Numbered from the stretch's first letter, positions 1-9,493 are shown. The stretch: 64,000 nucleotides of DNA from CAWFFV01 sp963814985 (GCA_963814985.1 CAWFFV010000025.1:1-64000), one strand, 5' to 3'. Translations and numbers: made by a program. The notes: generated by a model from the letters alone, not told the origin.

Positions 1-149
1 CCATGCATTGCTGGCCTGTGAGATTAGATCCTGTCAGCCAAGGCCTGTGACCAGAGCAGCCTGTCTGGGCTGGCTGGCGATGGTCTGGCCGTTGTCGGTG
101 TGCCGGGCCGCAGGCCTGTGCAGGTCTGGCGAAGGATGACTTGTGGGTT

Positions 150-1016
150 ATGGTAGCATGCTTATCGCGTCAGTAGGTTGTGGATGTGGGTGTGACGGTC
201 CTGGGCCCGCTGGCCCGCCCCCGGAGGCGAGGCTTAGGATGAGTGCTTTAATCGCGGGACCATAGATCCGCGCCGTGAACCATGCGGACGCGCGCCCATG
301 ACGGGTGTAGGAGGCTGGCCCGGCCACGCAGCCAGGCTGGCCCTCGACCGGCCGGACGCACGGTCCGAGCGCGCCGGGTACCTCGCGGACCGTGCCGGAC
401 TCAGCATCCGCGGCCACCATGGCTGGGCTTGCGTCGATGTCACAATTGAATTTTTTCTTTGCATCGTTAGGTTTTTTTGTTGTGTAATTTATCCGAGAGG
501 AGGAAACTTGTGTATGTGGGGGAGGGGGAGGGAGTGGGCGGCCTTCGGCCGGAGGGTCGTTGTCAGACGGGAGAAGTGTGATGCTCACAGAGCCGTGTCG
601 CGCAGAGGATGCCGCCGTGGATGCGGGGCGAAGGAACGGCTCCGAGTTGGTAGGCGGGCTGTCCGAGTTCCGGTGTCGAACCTTGCCGAAACGCGGAAGG
701 GAGCCGGCCTCGGACGAGTGTGGCGTATGACTGGGTTTGGGCAGGTGACCGCCGTGTCCCTTCGCGTGAGCTGACGGGCTGCCGTTGCTTTTCGAGCTCG
801 TGCCGCGAAGAAGCCGAGTGCGCAGCGAGTGAGGTCGAGGCGAGGCTCGCGCTCCGTTTGGTAGAGCTCGGTCCGCGCGAGACGTCCGCGGCGACGAGTG
901 ACGTGGCGTGGCCGTTTGAAGGATCAACCAGTACGACATCGAGCCCTGGCCGCCGCGGCACGCCAGGCGATCGCGGTCCCGATGACGCCGCCGCCCGCGA
1001 CGACGCATGTTTGTGA
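150..1016 (-). pseudogene. thiO: Degenerate glycine oxidase ThiO (thiamine thiazole synthesis)
   Basis: Fragments in several minus-strand frames line up in order with ThiO, the FAD-dependent glycine oxidase that makes the imine precursor of the thiazole ring. Near the start, around 950, is a segment reading LDVVLVDPSNGHATSLVAAD, which fits the end of the Rossmann fold after the FAD site. Around 600-630 is PRIHGGILCA, matching the middle of the family. Around 300-380 are VRPVEGQ and YTPVMG followed by a degraded VPR, matching the region near the C-terminus. No single frame covers the gene and about 430-560 matches nothing. A TPP riboswitch lies directly upstream on the same strand, which supports the assignment. 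The segment is high GC, like the rest of 1-3730. The identity is inferred from remembered family motifs; confidence in the family is moderate and in a functional gene nil. Confidence 0.6.
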
Positions 1017-1031
1017 TCTCGGCCAAGAGCA

Positions 1032-1147
1032 CTCCCTTCGCCGGCATTACCCGGAATCAGGTTTGATGGTTGGAGGCGCGCGCCGGGGGGTTCGTCCCCC
1101 GTGGATGCGCTGTCTCCCTCTCAGCCCCTGGTGGGCTCCCGTGGTCA
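1032..1147 (-). promoter_or_regulatory. TPP riboswitch (THI element)
   Basis: Read on the minus strand, the stretch contains the conserved GGGGCTGAGAGGGA block, a hairpin of five G and five C around GACGAA (an enlarged P3), then AACCTGATTCCGGGTAATGC and GCGAAGGGAGTGC. These are the P2/J3-2 and P4/P5 signatures of the thiamine pyrophosphate riboswitch in the correct order and spacing. It sits between divergent thiO (minus) and thiE (plus) remnants and would control thiO. It is better preserved than the flanking coding sequence. Confidence 0.75.
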
Positions 1148-1202
1148 CCTATCAGCCTATATCACGCTGAGGCAGCCGCCGGACCCGTGGTTGGATGGCG
1201 CG

Positions 1203-1880
1203 ATGACCAACGATCTGCGGGCGCGGCTGGCCTTCGGGCGTGTGACTCTACCTCTGCACCGATTCCCGGCGGTCTCTATGGGATCTGCCGCGGTTCCTCG
1301 ACGCCGTCCCGGATGCTTTGGTGAATGTCGTGCAGTTGCGGGAGAAGGGCCTGAAGGGCGCGGGAGGAACTCGGGCTGCTCAAGGTGTTCGCCGAACGTG
1401 TGCCGTCGGCATGGCCGCCTGCTGGCGGTGAACGACCGGGCTGACGTGGCGCTCGCCGCGGGCGCCGACGTGCTGCACCTGGGGGAGGAGCGACCTGCCG
1501 GTCCCGGTGGCCCGGCGGATCTTCTTCTCCGCTCGGCCTCAGCCCATCGGCCGCAGCAGCCACGGCCCGGCCCAGTCCGACGCGGCCGCCGCCGAGAGCG
1601 GGTGTCCACTACTTCTGCGCTGGGCCTGCCTGGGACGACGCCGACCAAGCCGGGACGCCCGGCTACTGGCCTGGGCCTGCTCAGGCACGCGGCGAAGTCG
1701 GCACCTACCCGGCCGTGGTTCGCGACTCGGCGTGGATCAGCCTGGCCTGGTTGGACGAGGTGCTCGCCGCGGGGGCGAGCCGGGTGGTCGTGGTCCGGGC
1801 CATCACCGAGGCCGCCGACCCGGCCGCTGCGGCACGGGCTTTCGCACGGGGCGGCGGGGCGCGGCGAGCTAGGCGAGCGC
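1203..1880 (+). pseudogene. thiE: Degenerate thiamine-phosphate synthase ThiE
   Basis: ThiE joins the thiazole and pyrimidine halves of thiamine. Pieces in all three plus frames follow the family in order: MTNDLRARLAFGR at 1203, then a shifted frame with LCTDSRR and SLWDLPRFLDAVPDALVNVV, VQLREKGL, then LLAVNDRADVALAAGADVLH near 1425, DLPVPVARRI near 1495, a segment around 1600-1690 corresponding to the GPxxxTPTKPGR phosphate-binding motif, and LDEVLAAGASRVVVVRAI near 1755-1805. At least five frame changes are needed over about 680 bases. The gene is divergent from thiO across the TPP riboswitch, as in actinobacterial thiamine loci. High GC. The assignment is good; the gene cannot be functional as given. 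Confidence 0.75.
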
Positions 1881-1958
1881 CTGACAAGCGGAGCCTGCCC
1901 GGAGAATGGGACCGGCTGGGCGGCGCGTTCAGTCGCCGGGGCATGCCACGATGAAACC

Positions 1959-3735
1959 ATGCGGATCGCCGGGGTGGAATCGACAGACCTGTTCGTGGGG
2001 ACCGCGCAGCGCCCGCTGCAGGTCGTGCGGGTGACGCTGGGAAACGACGGGCCTTCCAGCGCCCGGACGGCGCGGCCACGGTGTACATGCAGGGGCCGGG
2101 GGTGAGATAACGAGGCCCGTTCCGGAATAACGGGTTTGAACCTGGGCGAGCGGAAAAACACTTTTGAAATCCCGGCTCAAGATCACAGCGCCCTACCAGC
2201 CAGGCAGGACTTCGCGCTGCAGAACGGTAGACGGTGACGGCCGAGACCGGCTGGGGGCGCACCCAGGCCGCGGCGGACATCACCGTGGCCGCGACCGGCT
2301 GGACGATGTGGATGGTCAGCGCACTTCCACTACGACCCGGTGTGGTGGAACACCCAGGCGGTAGCTTCACGGAGATCCGGCACGAGCCTCCCCGACGTGC
2401 CGTGGGTCGACCGGCTGCGCCCGCCGTCACGTGCGCAGTGCCTTCGACCTCGTGCGGGCCCACCTGGACCGCGGCCCGGCAGGACGGCGACTACCGTTCG
2501 TGCTCGCCGAGATCGACTATCTCAAGCCGTACTTGGACGCCTTCCCGCAGGACCGGGAGGATCTGCGGCGCTGCCTGGCGGAGGGCCGGGTCGAGCTCGT
2601 CGGCGGCGACTACAACGAGCCGAGCACGAACCTGACCAGCCCGAAGCCATCGATCCGCAACACCGTGCTACGGGATCAGGCTTCCAGCGCGACGTGCTCG
2701 GCGGCGACCCGAGCTCGGGCGTGGATGCTGGACGTGTTCGGGCACGATCCGGCGCACCCGGGGCTGATGGCGGACGCCGGTCTCGACTCCAGCGCCGGGC
2801 GCGCGGCCCGTTCCACAACTCCGGGCCCAAGGGGCCACCGGTGACGTTGCCCGGATGCAGTTCCCCTCCGAGTTCGAGTGGATCGGGCCGAGCGGGCGCG
2901 GCGTGCTGACCCACTACATGGCGGGCCACTACGCGGCGGGCTGGGGCGATCCACCGGGCGGACTCGCTGGAGGACGCGATGGCGAGCCGCGTACGAGCAG
3001 TTCGCCGAGCTGGAGCAGGTGGCCGCGACGCGCAACGTATGCTGCCGGTCGGCCACGACCACAACGTGCCGTCCCGGTGGGTGCACCGGGATCCACCGCG
3101 CGTGGACTGAGCGGTATGTCTGGCCGCGCTTCGCCATGGGCCTGCCCCGGGAGTTCTTCGCCGCGGTCCGCGCCGAGGACGGGCGGCGCGGCGGCCGCGC
3201 GATCACCCCGCAGACCCGGGACATGAACCCGGTCTTCACCGGCAAGGACGTGTCGTACATCGACACCAAGCAGGCGCAGCGGGCGGCCGAGACCGCCGTG
3301 CTCGACGGCGAACGGCTCGCCACCCTGACCCGACCCTGCTCGGTGCGCGCTTCCCACGCGGAGGAACTCGACAAGGCGTGGCGGCTGCTCGCCTACGGGG
3401 CGCACCACGACGCCGTCACCGGCACCGAGTCCGACCAGGTGTACCTGGACCTGCCGGGCGGCTGGCGCGAGGCGTGGAGCTAGGCTCCGCCGCGCGCCGC
3501 GCGCCGCGGCCCACCTGCTGCGCCTGGGGAAACGGCGCAGGCCGGGGGCCGGGCCCGGGTGTTCAACGGCGTGGCCCGGGTGCGGGAGCAGACCGCCACG
3601 GTCACCGCGCCGCTACCGGAGGACGGCACCCGCTCGGTCGACCCCCGCGACGAGGGCGGGACCCGGCGCCTGCCCTGGCGAGGGGGTGCGGCGGCGCGAG
3701 GACGGGTCGCTGGCCGAGGCGACACCACTCTTCCT
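1959..3735 (+). pseudogene. Degenerate, 3'-truncated GH38 alpha-mannosidase
   Basis: The N-terminus MRIAGVESTDLFVG starts at 1959, followed after frame changes by HFHYDPVWWNTQ near 2326, the conserved start of the GH38 catalytic domain. Next come ELVGGDYNEPSTNLTSP (about 2600-2640, the loop carrying the acidic catalytic region), MLDVFGHDPAHPGLM, FEWIGPSGRGVLTHYM near 2870, and AYGAHHDAVTGTESDQVYLD near 3395, a strong family signature. The reading then continues into the first beta domain (VVFNGVARVREQTATV near 3560; DGSLAEAT near 3705). The enzyme would remove alpha-linked mannose from glycans. Family members are around 1000 residues, so about 40% is missing: similarity stops abruptly at about 3735. 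Many frameshifts and a poorly matching stretch at 2100-2230. Confidence 0.8.
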
Positions 3736-3750
3736 AGGCAATAAGTCGAG
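3728..3750. other. Abrupt junction between high-GC and mid-GC sequence
   Basis: Mannosidase similarity in one frame runs to about 3728 and Cas10 similarity in another frame begins at about 3738 (AISRVLSEFS). Both genes are cut in mid-domain at the same point. No insertion sequence, direct repeat or inverted repeat is visible at the border. Base composition falls at once from strongly GC-rich to about half GC. This is the pattern of a chimeric contig join, or possibly illegitimate recombination. Confidence 0.8.
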
Positions 3751-4610
3751 TGCTATCCGAATTCTCACGCACACATGTCCCTGCTATCGTAGAGGATCGC
3801 TATCCGGGTCGTCTGATCTACGCGGGTGGCGATGATGTTTTTGCTCTTGCTCCATTGGCTCGTGACTATGTTCAGGAAGGACCTGTACAAGAGGGCAAGC
3901 CGTATCCAATCAAGACAGTGCTTGATCTCGTGGATCAACTACAACAATGGTACTGTAAGACGGTGCAAAAGGAAGTCATAGACGCTGTTCAACCAGCAGA
4001 GACAGGTTCAATGAAGTCTCGTAGAGAGCAGGTCACAGCGAGCACGGGTATCGCTATCGCACATCACTATACCTCGCTTTCCTATGTGCGTCGTATGTCT
4101 AAAGAGGCAGAACAGCTTGCAAAAAAACATTATGGGCGGAATGCCCTTGTGGTAACGGTGCTGCGGCGGTCTGGTGAGCGAATGCGAGTAGGGTGCCATT
4201 GGCAATATAAGGATCTCATAGGTCAGGCTCAACCTATGCCATTGTTCTTGTCCTTCTGCAATCTCTTCAAAGAAGATGTCCTTTCGCCCAAATGTGTCTT
4301 TAATTTGCTTGAGGAGGCACCTACACTTGTTAAACTGGAACGGAATGCACAGGTTAGCGAATTTAAGCGAGTATTACGTAGACAGCGCAACCCGGCACTA
4401 AAAGAGAGTCTATCAGATGAAGAGATACCAAAGAAGGCAGAATATCTTGTTGCGCTGGCAGAGGCAATGGATAAGGAGGAACAGCCTGTTGTAGATAAAA
4501 AGCATGGATTGTCTGTTGAGTTGCACTCTGATCACAGGCGATACGGGCTGGTTGAAGTTTTGGGCTGGTTACTGGTCATGCTTTTCCTGGTACGAAAGGA
4601 GCAAGAGTAA
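3738..4610 (+). CDS. cmr2: Cas10/Cmr2 C-terminal half (type III-B CRISPR polymerase), 5'-truncated
   Basis: Cas10 is the large subunit of the Cmr complex. On target RNA binding its Palm domain makes cyclic oligoadenylates from ATP. The GGDD catalytic motif (IYAGGDDVFALAP) is present with GG at 3825-3830 and DD at 3831-3836. It is followed by the Palm2 segment GIAIAHHYTSLSYVRRM, typical of Cmr2, and an alpha-helical D4-like tail ending at 4610. The N-terminal HD nuclease, zinc finger and Palm1 are absent because the sequence joins unrelated DNA at about 3735. A GTG at 3750 is only the first possible start in the remaining piece. The stop codon overlaps the ATG of cmr3 by one base, so the genes were translated as an operon. 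The polymerase motif is intact. Confidence 0.9.
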   Translation, partial: AISRVLSEFSRTHVPAIVEDRYPGRLIYAGGDDVFALAPLARDYVQEGPVQEGKPYPIKTVLDLVDQLQQWYCKTVQKEVIDAVQPAETGSMKSRREQVTASTGIAIAHHYTSLSYVRRMSKEAEQLAKKHYGRNALVVTVLRRSGERMRVGCHWQYKDLIGQAQPMPLFLSFCNLFKEDVLSPKCVFNLLEEAPTLVKLERNAQVSEFKRVLRRQRNPALKESLSDEEIPKKAEYLVALAEAMDKEEQPVVDKKHGLSVELHSDHRRYGLVEVLGWLLVMLFLVRKEQE

Positions 4611-5750
4611 TGCGCCTCTTTATTGAACCAACTGAACCGCTTATGTTTCGCACTGGGAGGCCGTTCGATGCAGGCCAGAACAACTTTGCTGAGAGTTTGT
4701 TTCCTCCCACCCCAGAGACATTGCAAGGGGCAGTCAGAGCTACTATTGCAACCTATTGGAGTCCGCAAAAAAATATCGCTGCAGCATTCGACGACCCTAA
4801 TCTCGCGAAACTTATTGGAGATCGTAACGGATATGGACGCTTTCGTCTCACTGGGATCACCTTGGGCAGGTATCACAAAGCTCAAACGGAAGAGATTGAA
4901 CGGCTATTTCCTCCACCAGCTCACATCATGAAGACGAGTACAGATAAACGTTTGTATCGTTTACGTCCATGCCTCTTTGGGGAAAACATATTCAGCAACC
5001 AGCCTGAAGGCATATGCCATTACCTTGCACCACAGGAAGAGCCTGACGACGATTTGAAACCTGTTGAGGGCTGGCTAACCGAAACGAGTCTGTACAAGAC
5101 ACTTGGCACAGACGATCTGACAAACATTGAGATCGTCCAGAGAGACGACATCTGTCAGGAAGAGCCACGCCTGGGGATTGGTATACAGCGTGGCACAAAA
5201 GCAACCGAAGAAGGTTACCTGTATCAAATGCTGATGATTTACGCATGAATCACAAACTGGAGCATGACTACATCTACGGTTTTGTGGTTGACATTGATCT
5301 AGCGCCGTTGTCACCTGGGGATGGACCTTTGGGCGATGAGCAAATACAGAAAGAGCTACATTTACCCTCTTTGCATGGATGACGCTTGGCGGAGAACAAC
5401 GCGCTGCACATTTTCGCGTACTTTCGTTTGCGCCAAAGCGCACCATGGGAGCATCACGAGAACGCACACTTCTCTACCTGGCAACACCGGCATCCTTTGA
5501 AACTGGATGGAGGCCATCGCCCAGGTTTGCGCCACTAAATGAACCTATCACCGCTGCTATCAATCGCTACGACCCAATCGGTGGTCGGAAATTGAATCCA
5601 GGGGATGCACGAGGCGAAAACAAAGTGATGCATCGTTGTGTTCCTGCGGGTAGTGTCTATTTCTTTGATACAAGTGTAACACTACACCAACCATTGACGG
5701 ATTTTGGTATGGAGATTGGTTATGGCATTACATATGAAGGAGAATGGTAG
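4610..5750 (+). pseudogene. cmr3: Cmr3 (Cas5-like RAMP of the type III-B complex), two frameshifts
   Basis: Cmr3 caps the crRNA 5' handle next to Cas10. The start MRLFIEPTEPLMFRTGRPFD carries the family hallmark of a LMFRDGRPF-like motif, followed by PPTPETLQGAVRA. The frame opened at 4610 ends at 5248. A second frame (from about 5245, YGFVVDIDLAPLSP) covers to about 5378, and a third (GGEQRAAHFRV to the stop at 5750) completes the protein with the glycine-rich end MEIGYGITYEGEW. Together they give about 380 residues, the usual length. Both shifts go the same way and occur within 140 bases. They may be sequencing indels; if real the complex would lack this subunit. Confidence 0.88.
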
Positions 5751-5753
5751 CAT

Positions 5754-6659
5754 ATGATTACAAATACACTGTACCTCTATACGGAAACACCACTCCACGC
5801 AGGAGCTGGTTCTGGCCTGAGTAGTATCGACTTACCCATCCAACGCGAACGCACCACGCAATATCCGATGATTTAAGGAAGCGGCATTAAAGGCAAACTT
5901 CGTGCCGCTCTCGAAGGAGACAGAAACGACCTGGCCCCAGCAGCAAAGGAGATGGTAGATGTTGTGTTTGGTCCACCATCCACCGATGGCGCGGGTAGTG
6001 ATCACGCTGGAGCACTCATCGCAGGCGATGCCCGTCTTCTACTCTTTCCTGTGCGTTCGCTCAACGGCGTCTTCACCTACACCACTTCTTACGATATACT
6101 GAACCGTTTCAAGCGAGATATCGGGCGAGAACAAACAGCAGTAAAGATTGACTGGGATATCCCCGAAGCAGTCACTGATAAGGTATTAGTCACAAAAAAC
6201 AGCGAGGTACACTATAATAATACTATCGTGCTCGAAGAGTTCAGTTTCGACACCCATCCAGACGAACACGTTGATGCAATTGCCGACTGGATTGCAAAGC
6301 ATGCACTACCCAACCTGGGAGCAGATTACTGGCCCAATAAAGTAAGAGCATCGCTTGCTATCTTGCCCAACGATGTATTCCGCGACTTCGCGCTCTATGC
6401 TACAGAGGTTATCACGCGAGTACGCATAGATCGAGAGAAGAAGACCGTCGAGAGAGGCGCGCTCTGGACGGAAGAACATTTGCCCTCTGATACCCTCTTG
6501 TATGTGCCACTTTATGCAACGAAAGCGCGTAAGAAGAACTCTCAAGTTACCGAGCAGCAAGTATTAGCACAAATCGAGGCACTAAATAACAAATATCTTC
6601 AGTTGGGCGGCGATGAGACGGTTGGTCGTGGCATTGTACGTATACGCTTGAACAACTAA
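5754..6659 (+). pseudogene. cmr4: Cmr4 (Cas7-like backbone RNase subunit), one in-frame stop
   Basis: Cmr4 forms the backbone filament and cuts target RNA at 6-nt steps. The ATG at 5754 opens MITNTLYLYTETPLHAGAGS, the classic Cmr4 N-terminus. The same frame runs to 6659 with the characteristic end LGGDETVGRGIVRIRL. It is broken only by TAA at 5874-5876 in YPMI-stop-GSGIKGKLR, where the family has Gln or a similar residue; CAA to TAA is a one-base change. No frame change accompanies it. Length without the stop is 301 residues, normal for the family. A downstream ATG at 5952 would leave out the RNA-binding loop and would not give a working subunit. Either a base error or a real nonsense mutation. 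Confidence 0.9.
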
Positions 6660-6670
6660 AGGAGGCAATG

Positions 6671-7150
6671 ATGCAAAAAACAAACGAACAGCCCTGTTCA
6701 AGGCGCCAGAATAGTGAGCAAAAGCGTGGCCAACAGGCGTGGTGCAATATTCAGGACATTAAGAGTCGCGATGCTAACAGCAAAGACAAGAAGCTGGAGA
6801 AAGAATATCGTTCACTGGCACGCGGCTTAAACGCCATGATACAGATCAATGGTCTGGGCCAAACACTTGGTTTCCTCAAAGCAAAAGGCAAAGGAGAAGA
6901 GAAGAGACCACATTATCAACTCCTCTTGCACCTTACAAATTGGATGCAAGACTCAGAGCATTTTAAGGTATCGAATAGTGATGTCATGAGAAGAGGGTAC
7001 GACGGTTTGCTCCAGTGGGTCATCGATCCTGGCACAAGCAGTGATGATTATCGCCGTGCAACCACAGAATGTCTTGCCTTTGGTGTCTGGCTCCGCCGTT
7101 TCGCCGAAGCTGAACTCAAGGAACCAGATGCAGGAGACAACGGAGAATGA
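6671..7150 (+). CDS. cmr5: Cmr5 (small subunit of the type III-B complex)
   Basis: Cmr5 is the small all-helical subunit that lines the crRNA-target duplex in the Cmr complex. Seen here: a Lys/Arg-rich N-terminus, then YRSLARGLNAMIQINGLGQT and LGFLKAKGK, the family core, and a C-terminal helix FGVWLRRFAEAEL. It has about 159 residues, slightly longer than the usual 120-150. GGAGG at 6661-6665 favours ATG 6671 over ATG 6668. Its TGA overlaps the ATG of cmr6 (ATGA at 7147-7150), so the two are translationally coupled. Intact. Confidence 0.9.
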   Translation: MQKTNEQPCSRRQNSEQKRGQQAWCNIQDIKSRDANSKDKKLEKEYRSLARGLNAMIQINGLGQTLGFLKAKGKGEEKRPHYQLLLHLTNWMQDSEHFKVSNSDVMRRGYDGLLQWVIDPGTSSDDYRRATTECLAFGVWLRRFAEAELKEPDAGDNGE

Positions 7151-8256
7151 GTGACCAATATTATCTCCCACAGGAAACCGCACAACGGCTCACACCAGAT
7201 GGCTTGCAACGGTGTAAGAACCTGGGACTTATTCTGGACAAGTATCCCCCACGAACAGCGGTTGATAGGAGTGAGGGAAAAAGTATCTGGTTCAAGAGAT
7301 TTAAATCGGACAACCATATTGATACTCACCTTGCCGAAAATGTCTATAAACGCTGGCAGAGTGCTGTAACGGCGATGCAGGCACAGCACTTCACAGCAAC
7401 CACGGACTGGCGTATGGTCGTCGGTTTAGGCGGTGAGACAGTTCTGGAAACTGATTTGACGCTCCATCATCTCTACGGCATTCCTTTCATTCCAGGAAGC
7501 GCGCTTAAAGGGCTGACACGAGCCTATGTCACGGGAGAGATCTATAAGAGTGAGAAAATCGAAAGTGACGGTCCTGAAGTACAGCGGATCTTCGGTGCGC
7601 AAGAAAAGGCTGGGAGTGTCATCTTCTTCGATGCTATGCCTGTAAATGGCAAGATCGAAATTGATCTTGATATCATGAATTCTCACTATCCTAAATACTA
7701 TGGGGAAAAACAGTTACCGACCAATAGTCAGGACCCTAATCCGGTTACATTCTTAACTGTGACAAATACCACCTTTATGTTTGCTCTGGCACCACGGCGT
7801 CCTAAAGATACAGAAGATGTAACGTTGGTAGTGGAATGGTTGCAAAAAGCCCTTCAGGAATACGGTGTTGGTGGTAAGACGAGTGCCGGTTATGGATACT
7901 TTATTCTCTCACAGCAACAAAAAACCATCTCCGCGCTACCACCTTTAGAAATAAAGGAGCCTGCGTTGCTCCCTTACATTCGCCCCAACATCCCCAAATT
8001 TATTGCTGGTCAAGCCATTAGTGGCACCATTATAGCTTCCACAGAAGAACTACATCGTAGATTACCTGAAGCAAAAGCGTTCTTACGCTATCGTGAGTTT
8101 CCGACGAAAGATGTACTCGTTGTTGTGGATGCGGAAGATGCAACAAACTGGACCTCCGGTCAAACGAAAAATTGCCTATTCGTACGCGAAGAAGAGCGTA
8201 ATGGATGTACTTTGCTGATCTGTCAGCCAGGCCCAACTAAGAAAAAGAAGGGATAG
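7147..8256 (+). CDS. cmr6: Cmr6 (terminal Cas7-like RAMP of type III-B complex) with C-terminal extension
   Basis: Cmr6 sits at the head of the Cmr filament. Diagnostic segments are VVGLGGETVLETDLTLHHLY (residues about 95-115), PFIPGSALKGLTRAYV, FGAQEKAGSVIFFDAMP and the glycine-rich loop GVGGKTSAGYGYF at about 240. Intact, 369 residues. Common Cmr6 proteins end soon after the glycine-rich loop. Here about 110 further residues follow (QAISGTIIASTEELHRRLPE and onward), ending in a basic PTKKKKG tail. The extension has a beta-rich character and its role is unknown to me. The stop is followed three bases later by the ATG of the nuclease gene. Confidence 0.9.
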   Translation: MSDQYYLPQETAQRLTPDGLQRCKNLGLILDKYPPRTAVDRSEGKSIWFKRFKSDNHIDTHLAENVYKRWQSAVTAMQAQHFTATTDWRMVVGLGGETVLETDLTLHHLYGIPFIPGSALKGLTRAYVTGEIYKSEKIESDGPEVQRIFGAQEKAGSVIFFDAMPVNGKIEIDLDIMNSHYPKYYGEKQLPTNSQDPNPVTFLTVTNTTFMFALAPRRPKDTEDVTLVVEWLQKALQEYGVGGKTSAGYGYFILSQQQKTISALPPLEIKEPALLPYIRPNIPKFIAGQAISGTIIASTEELHRRLPEAKAFLRYREFPTKDVLVVVDAEDATNWTSGQTKNCLFVREEERNGCTLLICQPGPTKKKKG

Positions 8257-8259
8257 TCT

Positions 8260-9438
8260 ATGAAAGCGCAATTGATCCTTGTTGGCGGTCGAGCATCTAT
8301 ACCAAATATACTTACAATCATATATCAACGTCCAGATGTTGTTATTCCTGTGTGCTCTATCGAGAGCAAAAGAGACTTGCCAGCATTACAACAAGCAATC
8401 AGGACTGTACATCCAGCCTGCCGTATTGAAGAGATTGATCCTGTAGATGCCTGTAGTTTTTCACAAATTTATGATGTTTGTGAAAAAGCCGTGATCAGTT
8501 ATCCCAATGCCGAATGGATTTTTAACATCACTATGGGAACATCTATTATGAGCATTGGAGCCTATGAGGTTGCAAAAAAATATCAATCATCCAGGTCTGT
8601 TCAATGCTGGTATATCAATACCAGTCAGGCAAGAGTCATCTCATTACCTGAAGATGCATCCAATAGTTCGTATGGGAAAGAGATCTTCAAAATAGAGGTT
8701 TCTCAGTATGCAGCAGCTTACAATCGTGTATTACTGCCTGGAGACCTGGAGGATGAGAGAGCATACGCAGAACAGCACTGGTTACCTTTCGCTCAGCGTC
8801 TCGGAAAAAATCCGCATGATGCGTTTCTCATCAAATTGATGCTGAGTAAGATAGGAGATAATAAACCGCGTAAAGACCGAGATGGGAAAGATGGCTCCAA
8901 ATATCCTACAATCAAAGGGTTATCGGATGAAGTTTACCACCTGTTAGAAGGGGCACAAAGTTTACAACTTGTCAGCCAACTTAGAAAAGATGCAGATTCT
9001 ATCTCCTTTCGTCTGTCCTATCCTCAACATAAATTTTTGAATGGTGCCTGGCTCGAAATGTATGTTTGGGACGAAGCTAACAAGCTGGGCATCTTCGATG
9101 ACTGTCAATGGAACCACACCATTGTAGATGGCAAGAGTAACAATGAGCTCGACGTAACAATGACCTATAAAGCCCAATTGCTTATTGCCGAGTGTAAAAC
9201 AGGAGAAGAGGCTTTTGATTCAGATACACTCTATAAATCAGACTCTGTTGCCAATCTGCTTGGTGGTAGATTTGTGGGGAGATTACTGATCACTAGCTTG
9301 CCTTTGCCAAAAGATCATCAGAAATTTCTGGAGCAAGCAAATAGCCGAAGAATTGTCGTTGTCACAGCCGAAGATCTTTCTATCGTAGGTGCTAAAATCT
9401 CTGAAGAAGCTAAGCAACCACGTTACGCAAGAATGTAA
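8260..9438 (+). CDS. Can2/Card1-type CARF nuclease (DUF1887 family), ancillary type III CRISPR effector
   Basis: This family binds cyclic tetra-adenylate made by Cas10 and is switched on to cut DNA and/or RNA, causing dormancy or death of infected cells. The N-terminal CARF half shows QLILVGGRASIPN (residues 4-16) and FNITMGTSIMSIGAY near residue 90, the two ligand-binding loops. The C-terminal PD-(D/E)xK nuclease half shows E296-x-D298 (NELDVTM) and E311-x-K313 (LIAECKTGEEAF), a complete active site. It has 392 residues, usual for the family. It is the last gene of the cmr operon, three bases after cmr6. Intact while cmr3 and cmr4 are broken. Csx1 or Can1 are less likely, because a HEPN motif is absent and there is a single CARF-nuclease unit. 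Confidence 0.9.
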   Translation: MKAQLILVGGRASIPNILTIIYQRPDVVIPVCSIESKRDLPALQQAIRTVHPACRIEEIDPVDACSFSQIYDVCEKAVISYPNAEWIFNITMGTSIMSIGAYEVAKKYQSSRSVQCWYINTSQARVISLPEDASNSSYGKEIFKIEVSQYAAAYNRVLLPGDLEDERAYAEQHWLPFAQRLGKNPHDAFLIKLMLSKIGDNKPRKDRDGKDGSKYPTIKGLSDEVYHLLEGAQSLQLVSQLRKDADSISFRLSYPQHKFLNGAWLEMYVWDEANKLGIFDDCQWNHTIVDGKSNNELDVTMTYKAQLLIAECKTGEEAFDSDTLYKSDSVANLLGGRFVGRLLITSLPLPKDHQKFLEQANSRRIVVVTAEDLSIVGAKISEEAKQPRYARM

Positions 9439-9493
9439 GTTTCCTATCATACCCAACTTCATCGAGCGGAAAAGAGATAACTAAAGATGAGCA

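Noticed and set aside
148..1047. Long open frames on both strands of the high-GC start
   Set aside because: They arise from GC-rich composition with few stops. The recognisable similarity (ThiO) jumps between frames.
2676..3408. Long minus-strand open frames opposite the mannosidase
   Set aside because: Arg/Pro/Ala-rich shadow frames; the plus strand carries GH38 motifs.
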